Positions 1 through 7,846 are shown, counted from the first letter of the stretch. The stretch: DNA of 8,444 bases from CAZEJK01 sp964512045 (GCA_964512045.1 CAZEJK010000221.1:1-8444); one strand, 5' to 3'. Notes: generated by a model not told the origin, from the letters alone. Program-made: numbers and translations.

Positions 1-30
1 GAATTTTCGAAGATACGGGATGCTTGAGCC

Positions 31-97
31 GCCAACGCGGTCGCGGGCCGCAACCGAAGTGATGCTCCGAAGGTGCCGGTCCCGCGGCCGCGTTGGC
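31..97. repeat. Long GC-rich inverted repeat, stem-loop or terminator-like
   Basis: Bases 31-47 pair with 81-97 in 17 consecutive pairs, one of them a G-U wobble. After a single bulged base, 48-50 pair with 77-79, leaving a loop of about 26 bases. No T-run follows, so it is not a textbook intrinsic terminator. It could still end transcription of a gene left of the window, stabilise an mRNA end, or act as an extragenic palindrome. The right arm end GTTGGC (92-97) can also pair with GCCAAC at 106-111. The left arm's flank (26-39) is repeated at 101-114 with 12 of 14 bases matching, so two alternative folds exist. Function is not determined. Confidence 0.55.
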
Positions 98-252
98 TCC
101 GAACCGCCAACCCGCTCCTGAACGGTTCTTAAGGTTGGTCGGCAAACTGGTGCGAATGCCGAGCGTACAATCCGGATGAGGGACGCCGCAGGGCGCCTCA
201 GGTCGTTTCGGAATGACGACGTGCGGTCAGTTGGTTTGAAGATCTGGCGATA

Positions 253-266
253 GCGCTGGCCAGCGC
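253..266. promoter_or_regulatory. Perfect 14-bp palindrome, candidate operator
   Basis: GCGCTGGCCAGCGC is identical to its reverse complement over all 14 bases and sits 61 bases before the adaptor start codon. Multidrug RND operons are often controlled by dimeric repressors of the TetR or MarR type that bind such dyads close to the promoter. That link is inference: no regulator gene is present in the window and no promoter boxes were securely identified around the site. A GC-rich palindrome could also arise by chance or be a DNA-methylation or restriction site. Confidence 0.35.
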
Positions 267-327
267 GAGATCGTGCACCGCATGACAATCACCGGCGCAG
301 AGACCACCAGCGGAGATCGAGGCCCAC

Positions 328-1518
328 ATGAATCAGACAGCTCACAGAGTTTGGTGCACCGCAGCGACGGTGCTCGGCGGTGTTGTGCTCGTGCTCACCT
401 TGGGATGCGGAGGAGCGGACGGCGACGGTCCGCGGGCAGGGCAGCGCCCGGGACGGTCCGGCGGCGCTCCTGCCGGAGGGCGACCGCCGGCACCGGCCAT
501 GCCGGTGTCCGTCCAGCCGGCAACGGTCGGTTCGATCGCGACCTACTACCGCGCAACCGCTTCGCTCGATCCCGACAAGCAGGCGCAGATCCTGGCTCGC
601 GTGAATGGGATTGTCGAGGAGATTCTGGCCGAGGAGGGCGATCGTGTCGCCGCAGGTCAGGTGCTGCTGCGGATCGAAGACGACGAGTACCGGCACCGGG
701 TGACCCAGACCGAGGTGGCGCTGGAGCAGCAGCGTCTGCGGTTCGACCGCGTGGAGAAGATGTTCGCCGAGGGCCTGGTCTCCAACGAGGAGCTCGATAG
801 CGCCGGCTCGGATCTGAAGGCTGCCGAAGCGGCCCACGACCTGGCGGCGCTGGAGCTTTCGTACACGGATGTGCGGTCGCCGTTCACGGGACGCGTGGTG
901 CTGCGATCGGTCGATGTGGGGCAGAACGTCTCCAACGGGACGGCGCTGTTCACTGTGGCGGATCTGCGGCGCCTCCTGGCCCGGGTGCACGTGCCGGCGC
1001 GGGAGCTGCGGTCGATCCAGCCGGACCAGCCCGTGCAACTGATGGTGGACTCAACCGGCGACCGGCTCGAGGGTCGGATCGACCTGGTGAGCCCGGTTGT
1101 GGATCCCCAGTCGGGGACCGTGAAGGTGACAGTGGAGGTGACTGAGTTTCCACCGAGCACCCGCCCTGGCGACTTTGCAGAGGTGTCGATCGTGACCGAC
1201 AGTCACGCTCAAGCTCTGCTTGTGCCGCGTATTGCGGTCATCAGTGAGCGGGGCGAGCGCTGGGTGTTCGTGGTCGACGATGCCGGCGAGAGAACGGTGG
1301 CACGCCGACAGGTCGTCGAGGTGGGCTTCGAGGACGATGCGAGCGCCGAGATCGTCGCCGGGCTCGATGTTGGGAGCCCGGTCGTGGTGCAGGGACAGCG
1401 CTCGCTGGAGGATGGGCAGGCGATCCGGATCCTCGATCCGATCCGGTCAGACGCCGGCGACCAGCAGAGGATGGCCTCCGAGGCGGATCAGGGACAGGAT
1501 CCGGGGCGGGACGGCTGA
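328..1518 (+). CDS. RND efflux periplasmic adaptor (membrane fusion) protein
   Basis: This 396-residue protein should link an inner-membrane RND pump to an outer-membrane channel. Residues about 11-26 are hydrophobic and end at LTLGC with Cys27, a slightly imperfect lipobox (Thr rather than Leu at -3), so it is probably a lipid-anchored periplasmic protein. A Gly/Pro/Arg-rich tether follows (28-58). The biotinyl/lipoyl-like half-motif is at about 76-118 (GIVEEILAEEGDRVAAGQVL). A short helical hairpin spans about 120-175, and the returning half carries LSYTDVRSPFTGRV at 177-190. The beta-barrel is at about 213-290, and the membrane-proximal domain starts near LLVPRIAV at about 297. The length is normal for HlyD/AcrA-type adaptors. 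The ATG was chosen because GAGG lies 5 bases upstream and the signal peptide begins directly after it. Its TGA shares one base with the next gene's ATG. The transported substrate cannot be read from the sequence. Confidence 0.93.
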   Translation: MNQTAHRVWCTAATVLGGVVLVLTLGCGGADGDGPRAGQRPGRSGGAPAGGRPPAPAMPVSVQPATVGSIATYYRATASLDPDKQAQILARVNGIVEEILAEEGDRVAAGQVLLRIEDDEYRHRVTQTEVALEQQRLRFDRVEKMFAEGLVSNEELDSAGSDLKAAEAAHDLAALELSYTDVRSPFTGRVVLRSVDVGQNVSNGTALFTVADLRRLLARVHVPARELRSIQPDQPVQLMVDSTGDRLEGRIDLVSPVVDPQSGTVKVTVEVTEFPPSTRPGDFAEVSIVTDSHAQALLVPRIAVISERGERWVFVVDDAGERTVARRQVVEVGFEDDASAEIVAGLDVGSPVVVQGQRSLEDGQAIRILDPIRSDAGDQQRMASEADQGQDPGRDG

Positions 1519-4500
1519 TGCGCGCGTTCGTGACCCTGGCCGTGCGCCGCCGCGTTGCCGTGGCGATGACGGCGATCGCCTTCGCCGCGTTCGGCGTCGT
1601 TGGCTACGAGCGGCTCTCCCTGGATCTGCTGCCTGACATCTCGTACCCCTCGTTGACCGTGCAAACGGACTTCCCTGACACCGCTCCGGCGGAGGTGGAG
1701 AACCTCGTAACGCGGCCGGTGGAGGAGGTGGTCGGCGTTCTGCGTGGGCTGCGCACGGTGCACTCGGTGTCGCGGCCGGGCGTGTCCGAGGTGACCCTCG
1801 AGTTCGAGTGGGGCTCTGACATGGACATGCTCCTGCTGGATGTCCGGGAGAAGCTCGACCGACTCATTCTCCCCGAGGAAGCGGAGGACCCGGTTGTCCT
1901 GCGCTTCGATCCGTCACTGGATCCGATCGTGCGGCTGGCGATGGAGACGCCCGGAGACCTCCGCGGGGCGCGTCGGCTTGCCGATCGCCAGCTCAAGCAG
2001 GCGTTGGAGACCATCTCCGGCGTGGCGTCCGCGCGGATCAAGGGAGGGCTCGAGGAGGAGATCCAGGTCGAGGTGGATCAGGAGCGCCTGGCCGCGCTCG
2101 GCGTGTCGTTGGATCAGGTGCGCCGGGTGGTTGGAGTGTCCAACGTCAACCTCCCGGGGGGCTCGCTGCGAGGCACCTCCAGCGAGTACCTGATCCGCAC
2201 CGTGAACGAGTACGACACCGTTGACGAGATCGGCGAGCTGGTTGTGTCGTGGCGGGACGGAACCGTGGTGCGGGTCGAGGACGTCGCGCAGGTGCGACGT
2301 GGTGCCAAGGACCGCGAGGAGATCACCCGGGTCAACGGCGTGGAAAGTGTGGAGATCGCGGTCTACAAGGAGGGTGACGCGAACATCGTCTCCACCGCTC
2401 GTTCGCTTCGCACGGCGCTACCGGAGCTCAACGATATGCTGCCCGAGGGCTATGCGTTGCGCGTGCTGTTCGACCAGTCGCGCTTCATCGAGCAGGCGAT
2501 CTCCGAGGTTCGGTCGGCTGCCGTGGTCGGCGGCATCCTGGCGGTGCTCGTGCTCATGGCGTTTCTGCGCGATATCCGCTCCACCGCGATCATTGCGACG
2601 TCCATTCCGCTGTCGGTGCTGTTCGCCTTCATGGCCATGTACCGTCTCGACGTCTCGCTGAACATCATGAGCCTCGGCGGACTCACGTTGGGGATCGGGA
2701 TGCTCGTGGACAACGCCATCGTCGTGCTGGAGTCGATCTATCGCAAGCGCCAGGAGGGGTTCGCACTGGCTCCAGCGGCGGTGGAAGGAACCGCTGAGGT
2801 GGGCGGTGCGGTGGTGGCGTCAACGCTGACCACCGTTGCGGTGTTCCTGCCGATCGTGTTCGTCGAAGGGATTGCCGGACAGCTGTTCGGCGACATGGCG
2901 ATCACCGTCACACTGTCGCTGCTCGCGTCGCTTGTGGTGGCGGTGTCTCTGATTCCCATGCTGAGTGCCATCGGCCAGAGGAGTGGACCGACCGCTCGAG
3001 GCGCCACCGCGAGCGCGTCTGATGCGGTCGGTGGTGCGGTGACAACCCTCGGTCGGGCGTCCCAGGTGTACGACCGGTTGATCCGGTCGGCGTTACGCCT
3101 TCGCTGGCTGACGTTGGCGACGGCGGCTGGCGTGCTCATGCTCGCAGTCGCAGGCGTCCGGCTCCTCGATACCGCCCTGATCCCCGAGATCTCGGAGGGC
3201 GAGTTCTACTTCGAGGCGACCATGCCGGAGGGCACGCCGGTGGAGGCCACCGACCGCGTGATCCAGAGGATGCAGCAGCCGCTCGAGGACGACCCGCGGG
3301 TCGCGGTGTTCTACTCGGTGGCGGGGAGCCGGCTGGTGTCCGGCGGCCTGTCGATGAGCACGGATGCCGAGCACTACGGGCAGCTGAACGTTGTCGTGGC
3401 GGACCGTCAGGACGAGCTGGCCGAGGCTGCCGTGGCCGACGAGCTGCGCCGGCAGTTCGCCGGGATCCCGGATCTCGAAACGAAGTTCGGCAAGCCGACC
3501 TACTTCAGCCTGAAGACTCCAGTCGAGGTGCTGGTGTTCTCCGACAATCTCGAGCGCCTCGATCGGTACGCCGCACGGGTGTTTGCGGCCCTCGAGAGTG
3601 TACCGGGGCTGGTCGACCTGCGGTCCTCGCTCGAGGCGGGCAACCCGGAGCTGCAGATCATCTTCGATCGGGAGCGGCTGGCGGCGCTCGGGCTGGACAT
3701 GCGCACGGTCGCCGAGACCTTGCGCGATCGCGTGCTCGGCTCGGTGCCGACCCGGTTCCGCGAGGAGGATCGGCAGATCGATATTCGCGTTCGGAACCAG
3801 GAGACGATGCGCCAGAGCTTCGAGGACGTGCGCAACCTGGTGATCGACGGGCCGGATGGTTCGCCGATGCGTCTGCTGACGGTGGCCGACGTGCGCGAGG
3901 CTCGGGGGCCGGCTGAGATCCACCGTGTCCAGCAGCAGCGGGCCGCGGTCCTGTCGGCGAACGTCGAAGGTCGTGGCCTGGGAGCAGTGGTGGAGGATGT
4001 CCGCGCGGTGCTCGCCGACGTCCCGCCGCCGTCCGGGATGGCGGCGCCGGAGCTCGGTGGCCAGGTGGATGAGATGGAGGTCTCGTTCGCCAGCCTGCGC
4101 TTCGCCCTGGGCCTCGCCGTTTTCCTGGTCTACCTGGTCATGGCCGCAACGTTCGAGTCGCTCGTGCACCCGTTCGTGGTGCTGTTCTCGGTGCCACTTG
4201 CGCTGGTCGGGGTCGTGCTGGGCCTGCTCGTCACCGGCACCGAGATCAGCGTGATCGTGCTCATCGGCTCGGTGATGCTGGTCGGGATCGTGGTGAACAA
4301 CGCCATCGTCCTGATCGATACGGTCAACCAGCTCCGGCGCTCGGGCGTGAGCAAGCTGGAGGCGGTGGTTCGCGCCGGCCACCTGCGCTTGCGACCGATC
4401 TTGATGACGACCCTGACCACCGTGCTCGGGCTGGTGCCGATGGCGCTGGCCCTCGGTGAAGGCGCCGAGCTGCGCTCGCCACTGGCGATCACGGTTTCGT

Positions 4501-4658
4501 TCGGCCTGGCGCTCAGCACGTTGCTCACGCTGGTAGTGATCCCGGCCGTGTACATGGTGGTGCCGTCCAAGGTCCGCAGCGCCGCCGATCGTGAGCTGGA
4601 CGAGGCCGAAGCCTCGAGCCATCTGACACCGGCTTCCGTAAAAGGAGACGTCTCGTGA
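1518..4658 (+). CDS. RND efflux permease subunit 1 (AcrB/MdtB-like, COG0841 type)
   Basis: This 1046-residue inner-membrane proton-driven exporter has the full RND layout. TM1 is at about 12-30, followed by a large periplasmic porter half. TM2-TM6 lie at about 335-482, and a long Ala/Ser/Gly-rich cytoplasmic linker runs to about 528. TM7 starts at Trp530, a second porter half follows, and TM8-TM12 lie at about 862-1010. TM4 reads GIGMLVDNAIVVLES with Asp398 and Asn399, and TM10 reads GIVVNNAIVLID with Asn927 and Asn928. The LRPILMT motif before TM11 includes Arg959. AcrB has Asp-Asp in TM4 and Lys in TM10, so this belongs to a different HAE1-like subgroup. The ATG overlaps the adaptor stop by one base, with only a weak G-rich ribosome site (about 1503-1510), suggesting translational coupling. 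Permease 2 follows with a 4-base overlap. Drugs, lipophilic compounds or metabolites are possible substrates. The CzcA-type heavy-metal family is less likely, because TM4 lacks its usual acidic pattern. Confidence 0.93.
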   Translation: MRAFVTLAVRRRVAVAMTAIAFAAFGVVGYERLSLDLLPDISYPSLTVQTDFPDTAPAEVENLVTRPVEEVVGVLRGLRTVHSVSRPGVSEVTLEFEWGSDMDMLLLDVREKLDRLILPEEAEDPVVLRFDPSLDPIVRLAMETPGDLRGARRLADRQLKQALETISGVASARIKGGLEEEIQVEVDQERLAALGVSLDQVRRVVGVSNVNLPGGSLRGTSSEYLIRTVNEYDTVDEIGELVVSWRDGTVVRVEDVAQVRRGAKDREEITRVNGVESVEIAVYKEGDANIVSTARSLRTALPELNDMLPEGYALRVLFDQSRFIEQAISEVRSAAVVGGILAVLVLMAFLRDIRSTAIIATSIPLSVLFAFMAMYRLDVSLNIMSLGGLTLGIGMLVDNAIVVLESIYRKRQEGFALAPAAVEGTAEVGGAVVASTLTTVAVFLPIVFVEGIAGQLFGDMAITVTLSLLASLVVAVSLIPMLSAIGQRSGPTARGATASASDAVGGAVTTLGRASQVYDRLIRSALRLRWLTLATAAGVLMLAVAGVRLLDTALIPEISEGEFYFEATMPEGTPVEATDRVIQRMQQPLEDDPRVAVFYSVAGSRLVSGGLSMSTDAEHYGQLNVVVADRQDELAEAAVADELRRQFAGIPDLETKFGKPTYFSLKTPVEVLVFSDNLERLDRYAARVFAALESVPGLVDLRSSLEAGNPELQIIFDRERLAALGLDMRTVAETLRDRVLGSVPTRFREEDRQIDIRVRNQETMRQSFEDVRNLVIDGPDGSPMRLLTVADVREARGPAEIHRVQQQRAAVLSANVEGRGLGAVVEDVRAVLADVPPPSGMAAPELGGQVDEMEVSFASLRFALGLAVFLVYLVMAATFESLVHPFVVLFSVPLALVGVVLGLLVTGTEISVIVLIGSVMLVGIVVNNAIVLIDTVNQLRRSGVSKLEAVVRAGHLRLRPILMTTLTTVLGLVPMALALGEGAELRSPLAITVSFGLALSTLLTLVVIPAVYMVVPSKVRSAADRELDEAEASSHLTPASVKGDVS
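4641..4647 (+). promoter_or_regulatory. Strong Shine-Dalgarno site for permease 2
   Basis: AAAGGAG lies inside the last codons of permease 1, with seven bases between it and the GTG start of permease 2. It is the best ribosome-binding match of the three pump genes and fixes the GTG at 4655 as the start. It contrasts with the weak G-rich stretch before permease 1, so permease 2 may be translated independently of, and more strongly than, permease 1. Confidence 0.8.
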
Positions 4659-7600
4659 CCGTTCCCGAGATCGCGATCCGACGTCCCGTCACCACACTGA
4701 TGGTGATCGTCAGCGTTCTGGTGCTCGGCGGGGTTGCGCTGACACGTCTACCGCTCGCCTTCATGCCAGAGGTTGAAGAGCCCCGGCTCTTCGTGCACAT
4801 CCCATTTCCCAACTCGACGCCGGAGCAAACGGAGCGTCTGGTGGTGCGGCCTGTCGAGGAAGCGCTGGGATCGGTGAAGGGCGTGGAGTCGATGTGGTCC
4901 AGCTGTGACCCGGACGGCGGACGCGTGCGCCTCGAGTTCGCCTGGGGGCACGAGCTCAACCTGGCGAGGGCCGAGGTGCTGGAGCGGATCGACAGGATCC
5001 GTGACGAGCTGCCGGATACCATTGGCGATATCACGGTTGGTGGGCACTGGGACTCGAGGGAGGGCGAGGACCCGGTGCTCGAGGGTCGGCTGTCGTCGAA
5101 GCGGGACCTGTCGGAGAGCTACGACCTGCTGGAGCGCAAGATCGTGCGACCGCTCGAGCGGATCCAGGGTGTGGGTGCGGTTCGTCTGGACGGGGTCAAC
5201 CCGAAAGAGGTGCGGATCAACCTCCGGGTGGAGGATCTCCAGGCCCATAACGTGGACGTGCGCGAGGTGACGTCGAGGATCCGGGCGAGCAACTTCGATC
5301 TGTCGGTGGGCGTGATCCGATCCGATGAGCGACGCTACAGCGTTCGCACGGTGGGGGCGTTCGAGACGATCGCGGAGATCAGCAACCTGCCACTGCGCGA
5401 CGACGGCCTGCGTCTGTCGGATGTGGCGGATGTCGTGTATGAGGAGCCGCCGCTGGAGTACGGACGACATCTGGACGGCGACTTCGCGATCGGCGTGACC
5501 GTCACCGCCGAGGCCGGCGCCAACACAGTGCAGATCTGTGATGAGGTCCAGCGTCGGGTCGAGGAGATGAATGACGACCCGGAGCTGGAAGGTGTCACCT
5601 TCCTGATCTGGCACAACCAGGGCGAGGAGATCCGCAGCACGATCCGCGAGCTGGCGTTCACAGGGTTCTTCGGCGCAGTGCTGGCGAGCGCGGTCCTGTT
5701 CGGGTTTCTCCGACGGCACTCGATGACGCTGGTGGCGGTGCTGTGCATTCCGTTCTCGCTGATCGTGGCCTGCGGCGTCATCTGGGCGATGGGCAAGACC
5801 CTGAACACGCTGACGTTGCTCGGGCTGATCGTTGGTATCGGCATGCTCGTGGACAACGCGGTGGTGGTCATGGAGAACATCTACCGGCACCAGCAGCAGG
5901 GCAAGAGCCGCCAGGAGGCGGCCCGGGTCGGGTCGAGGGAGGTTTCGGTGGCGGTGATCGCCGCGACGCTCACGTCGGTGATCGTGTTCTTGCCGATGAT
6001 CTTCAACAAGCCGAACGAGATGAACATCCACCTTCGCGAGCTGGCGGTGACCGTCTGCCTGACGCTGCTGGCGTCGCTGTTCATCTCGCAAACGTTGATT
6101 CCGCTGGCCACGTCGCGTCTGATCCGAGCACGGTCGCGACCTCGCGCCCGTCTGATGGTCGGGCTCGAGCGTTCCTACGAGCGCGTCCTGGCGTTCAACC
6201 TCCGCCACCGGTGGATCACACCGCTGGTGGGGCTCGCGGTGATCGGCTCGACCATCTACCCGTTCAACAACATCGACAAGAACTTCGACACCAGCGAGTC
6301 GGAGTCGTTCGTGCAGGTGCGCTACGAGATCTCCGAGCCGTTGAGTCTGGAGCGCAAGCGGCACGCCGTCACCCTGGTCGAGAACGCCCTGGTTCCGCAT
6401 CGCGACGAGCTGAACGCGGAGCACATCTACAGCTTCTGGTCGGACCGGTTCACCATCACGCGCCTGTACATGGCCGAGGGGCACGCCAACGAAACGGCAA
6501 TGGCCGACACACGTGGGAAGCTCCGTGCTCTCTTGCCGGAGATGCCGGGGATCGAGCTCGAGGTGCAGGAGCAGGGGCACGGCTGGTGGCGACGGGGCGG
6601 CGGCAACCGGATCGCCTTCCAGCTTGTTGGCGAGGACACCGAGGTTTTGGGAGAGCTCGCCGAGGAGGCGAAGCGTCGTCTCGGCCAGATACCGGGGATC
6701 GTTGATCCATGGACGAGCGCCGAGTCGGGCAGCATGGAGCTGTACGTCGACTTGGACCGCGAGCTGGCCGCACGCTACGGGGTGCCCCTCAACCAGCCGG
6801 CAGAGGTGATCTCGCTGACCTACCGTGGACGGCGTCTGCAGCGGTTCCGGACGCCGGACGGCGAGCGCGAGATGCGCCTGACACTCGACGAGACAGAGAA
6901 CGAGACGGTCTCCCAGCTGCATAACCTGCCGGTATGGACGGACGACGGCGAGAAGATACCGCTTGCGGCGCTGGCGGAGTTTCGCGTGGCGCCGGGGCCG
7001 GAGCGGATCCGCCGGGAGAACCGCAAGACGAGCGTATGGGTCGGCGGGCGCTACGAGGACGGGACCCTCCAGGACTACCTGCCGCAGGTGTCCGTGGCGA
7101 TGAGCTCCATGGACTTCCCGTACGGGTACGAGTGGACGATGTCCGACTGGGCAGAACGGCGGCGGGAGCAGTCGCGGGAGTTCCTGGTGGACCTGTCGCT
7201 CGCCCTGCTGCTGGTGTTCGCCGTGATGGCCGGCTTGTTCGAGTCGGTCCGTCAGGCGCTCGGGTTGATGGTCGCGTTACCGTTCGCCGTGGCCGGTGCG
7301 TTCTGGATGCTGTGGGCGACCGGAACGGACTTCGATCAGCCGGCGGCGGTCGGGCTTCTCCTGCTGATCGGCGTTGTCGTCAACAACGGCATCGTCATGA
7401 TCGAGCACATCAATCAGTACCGTCGGGCCGGGATGGAGCGGATGGCGGCAATGCTCCGGGGCGGCCGAGAGCGGCTGCGTCCCATCTTGATGACCGCGAT
7501 CACTACGATTGTCGGGCTGGCGCCGATCGCGATCCAGCGGCCGGCGCTGGCAGGGATGTACTACTACTCGATGGCGTTTGTTCTGATCGGAGGGCTGCTG

Positions 7601-7741
7601 CTGTCTACCGTGCTGACGACCGTCCTGCTACCGACCACCGCTACGCTGGCCGAAGACCTCGGTACGGCGATCGGTCGAGGGCTCCGGCGGTTGATGCGGT
7701 GGCTGCGACCGTGGCGCCGCGGGGAGGCGTCGCTGGACTGA
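4655..7741 (+). CDS. RND efflux permease subunit 2 (AcrB/MdtC-like, COG0841 type)
   Basis: This 1028-residue RND exporter differs clearly in sequence from its upstream neighbour but has the same architecture. TM1 is at about 14-32, TM2-TM6 at about 334-486, TM7 from Trp520, TM8 from Phe843, and TM9-TM12 reach about 995. TM4 contains GMLVDNAVVVMENI (Asp400, Asn401) and TM10 contains GVVVNNGIVMIEH (Asn910, Asn911). The LRPILMT motif has Arg942. A Trp-Trp/Gly-rich insertion, GWWRRGGGN at 643-651, sits in the second porter half where AcrB lines its proximal pocket with Phe residues. The protein ends in a basic, Trp-containing cytoplasmic tail (about 1005-1028). The GTG start overlaps the previous TGA (GTGA) and is backed by AAAGGAG seven bases upstream. 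Two unlike permeases behind one adaptor recall MdtABC, where MdtB and MdtC assemble together, so a heterotrimer is plausible. No outer-membrane channel gene follows. Confidence 0.93.
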   Translation: MTVPEIAIRRPVTTLMVIVSVLVLGGVALTRLPLAFMPEVEEPRLFVHIPFPNSTPEQTERLVVRPVEEALGSVKGVESMWSSCDPDGGRVRLEFAWGHELNLARAEVLERIDRIRDELPDTIGDITVGGHWDSREGEDPVLEGRLSSKRDLSESYDLLERKIVRPLERIQGVGAVRLDGVNPKEVRINLRVEDLQAHNVDVREVTSRIRASNFDLSVGVIRSDERRYSVRTVGAFETIAEISNLPLRDDGLRLSDVADVVYEEPPLEYGRHLDGDFAIGVTVTAEAGANTVQICDEVQRRVEEMNDDPELEGVTFLIWHNQGEEIRSTIRELAFTGFFGAVLASAVLFGFLRRHSMTLVAVLCIPFSLIVACGVIWAMGKTLNTLTLLGLIVGIGMLVDNAVVVMENIYRHQQQGKSRQEAARVGSREVSVAVIAATLTSVIVFLPMIFNKPNEMNIHLRELAVTVCLTLLASLFISQTLIPLATSRLIRARSRPRARLMVGLERSYERVLAFNLRHRWITPLVGLAVIGSTIYPFNNIDKNFDTSESESFVQVRYEISEPLSLERKRHAVTLVENALVPHRDELNAEHIYSFWSDRFTITRLYMAEGHANETAMADTRGKLRALLPEMPGIELEVQEQGHGWWRRGGGNRIAFQLVGEDTEVLGELAEEAKRRLGQIPGIVDPWTSAESGSMELYVDLDRELAARYGVPLNQPAEVISLTYRGRRLQRFRTPDGEREMRLTLDETENETVSQLHNLPVWTDDGEKIPLAALAEFRVAPGPERIRRENRKTSVWVGGRYEDGTLQDYLPQVSVAMSSMDFPYGYEWTMSDWAERRREQSREFLVDLSLALLLVFAVMAGLFESVRQALGLMVALPFAVAGAFWMLWATGTDFDQPAAVGLLLLIGVVVNNGIVMIEHINQYRRAGMERMAAMLRGGRERLRPILMTAITTIVGLAPIAIQRPALAGMYYYSMAFVLIGGLLLSTVLTTVLLPTTATLAEDLGTAIGRGLRRLMRWLRPWRRGEASLD

Positions 7742-7846
7742 GCGGAGACGACGTACTGAGCATGGTGCGGCTGTGCCGCGAGGGCAGCCGTTGAACCGGT
7801 ACGTCGGGAGCACGAGCATGGTTGTGGCCATCGGTTGCGTCGGAGC
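7742..7846. other. Convergent intergenic spacer
   Basis: These 105 bases separate the stop of permease 2 from the stop of the leftward NifX-like gene. They contain one compact hairpin (7767-7779) and a loose pairing of AACCG (7794-7798) with CGGTT (7832-7836). No T-rich tract and no supportable gene were seen. The convergent layout indicates two separate transcription units that end here. Confidence 0.6.
7767..7779. terminator. Small GC hairpin, weak terminator candidate
   Basis: GCGGC-TGT-GCCGC forms a perfect 5-bp stem with a 3-base loop 25 bases after the permease 2 stop. It lies where a bidirectional terminator between convergent genes is expected. No U-tract follows on either strand and the stem is short, so the call rests mostly on position. 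Confidence 0.25.

Larger units (their letters stand above)
1..327. other. Non-coding leader region upstream of the RND operon
   Basis: No convincing gene is visible here. Short open frames at the left edge close at about 27, 60 and 121 and carry no recognisable protein. The region holds a long GC-rich inverted repeat at 31-97 and a weaker second fold at about 104-142, where CCGCCAACC can pair with GGTTGGTCGG with one bulge. A perfect 14-bp palindrome lies at 253-266, with a purine-rich Shine-Dalgarno stretch (GGAG at 312-315, GAGG at 319-322) just before the adaptor start. No convincing sigma-70 promoter with both boxes was found. The operon promoter is presumably in this stretch or left of the window. 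Confidence 0.6.

Noticed and set aside
166..171. TACAAT as a possible -10 box for the pump operon
   Set aside because: No acceptable -35 hexamer lies 16-19 bases upstream (the sequence there is around GGCAAACT), so the match is not enough to call a promoter.
273..363. Direct repeat GTGCACCGCA at 273-282 and 354-363
   Set aside because: Only ten bases, GC-rich, with one copy inside the signal-peptide coding region. Chance is a sufficient explanation.
273..800. Open frame starting at GTG 273 and overlapping the adaptor
   Set aside because: The product is Arg-rich with no domain and runs out of frame across the adaptor's signal peptide and lipoyl motif.
1423..1447. Cluster of GATCC/GGATC repeats near the adaptor C-terminus
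   Set aside because: It lies in frame and encodes Ile-Arg-Ile-Leu-Asp-Pro-Ile-Arg. Codon use explains it without a separate element.
3093..4622. 509-codon minus-strand open frame opposite permease 1
   Set aside because: Same cause: low-complexity His/Arg/Gln-rich translation, no ribosome site of note, fully inside a well-supported gene.
4748..6922. Very long open frame on the minus strand opposite permease 2
   Set aside because: It is antisense to a protein with clear RND motifs, and its His/Arg/Gln-rich product looks like no known family. Strong G/C third-position bias in the real gene keeps the opposite frame open.
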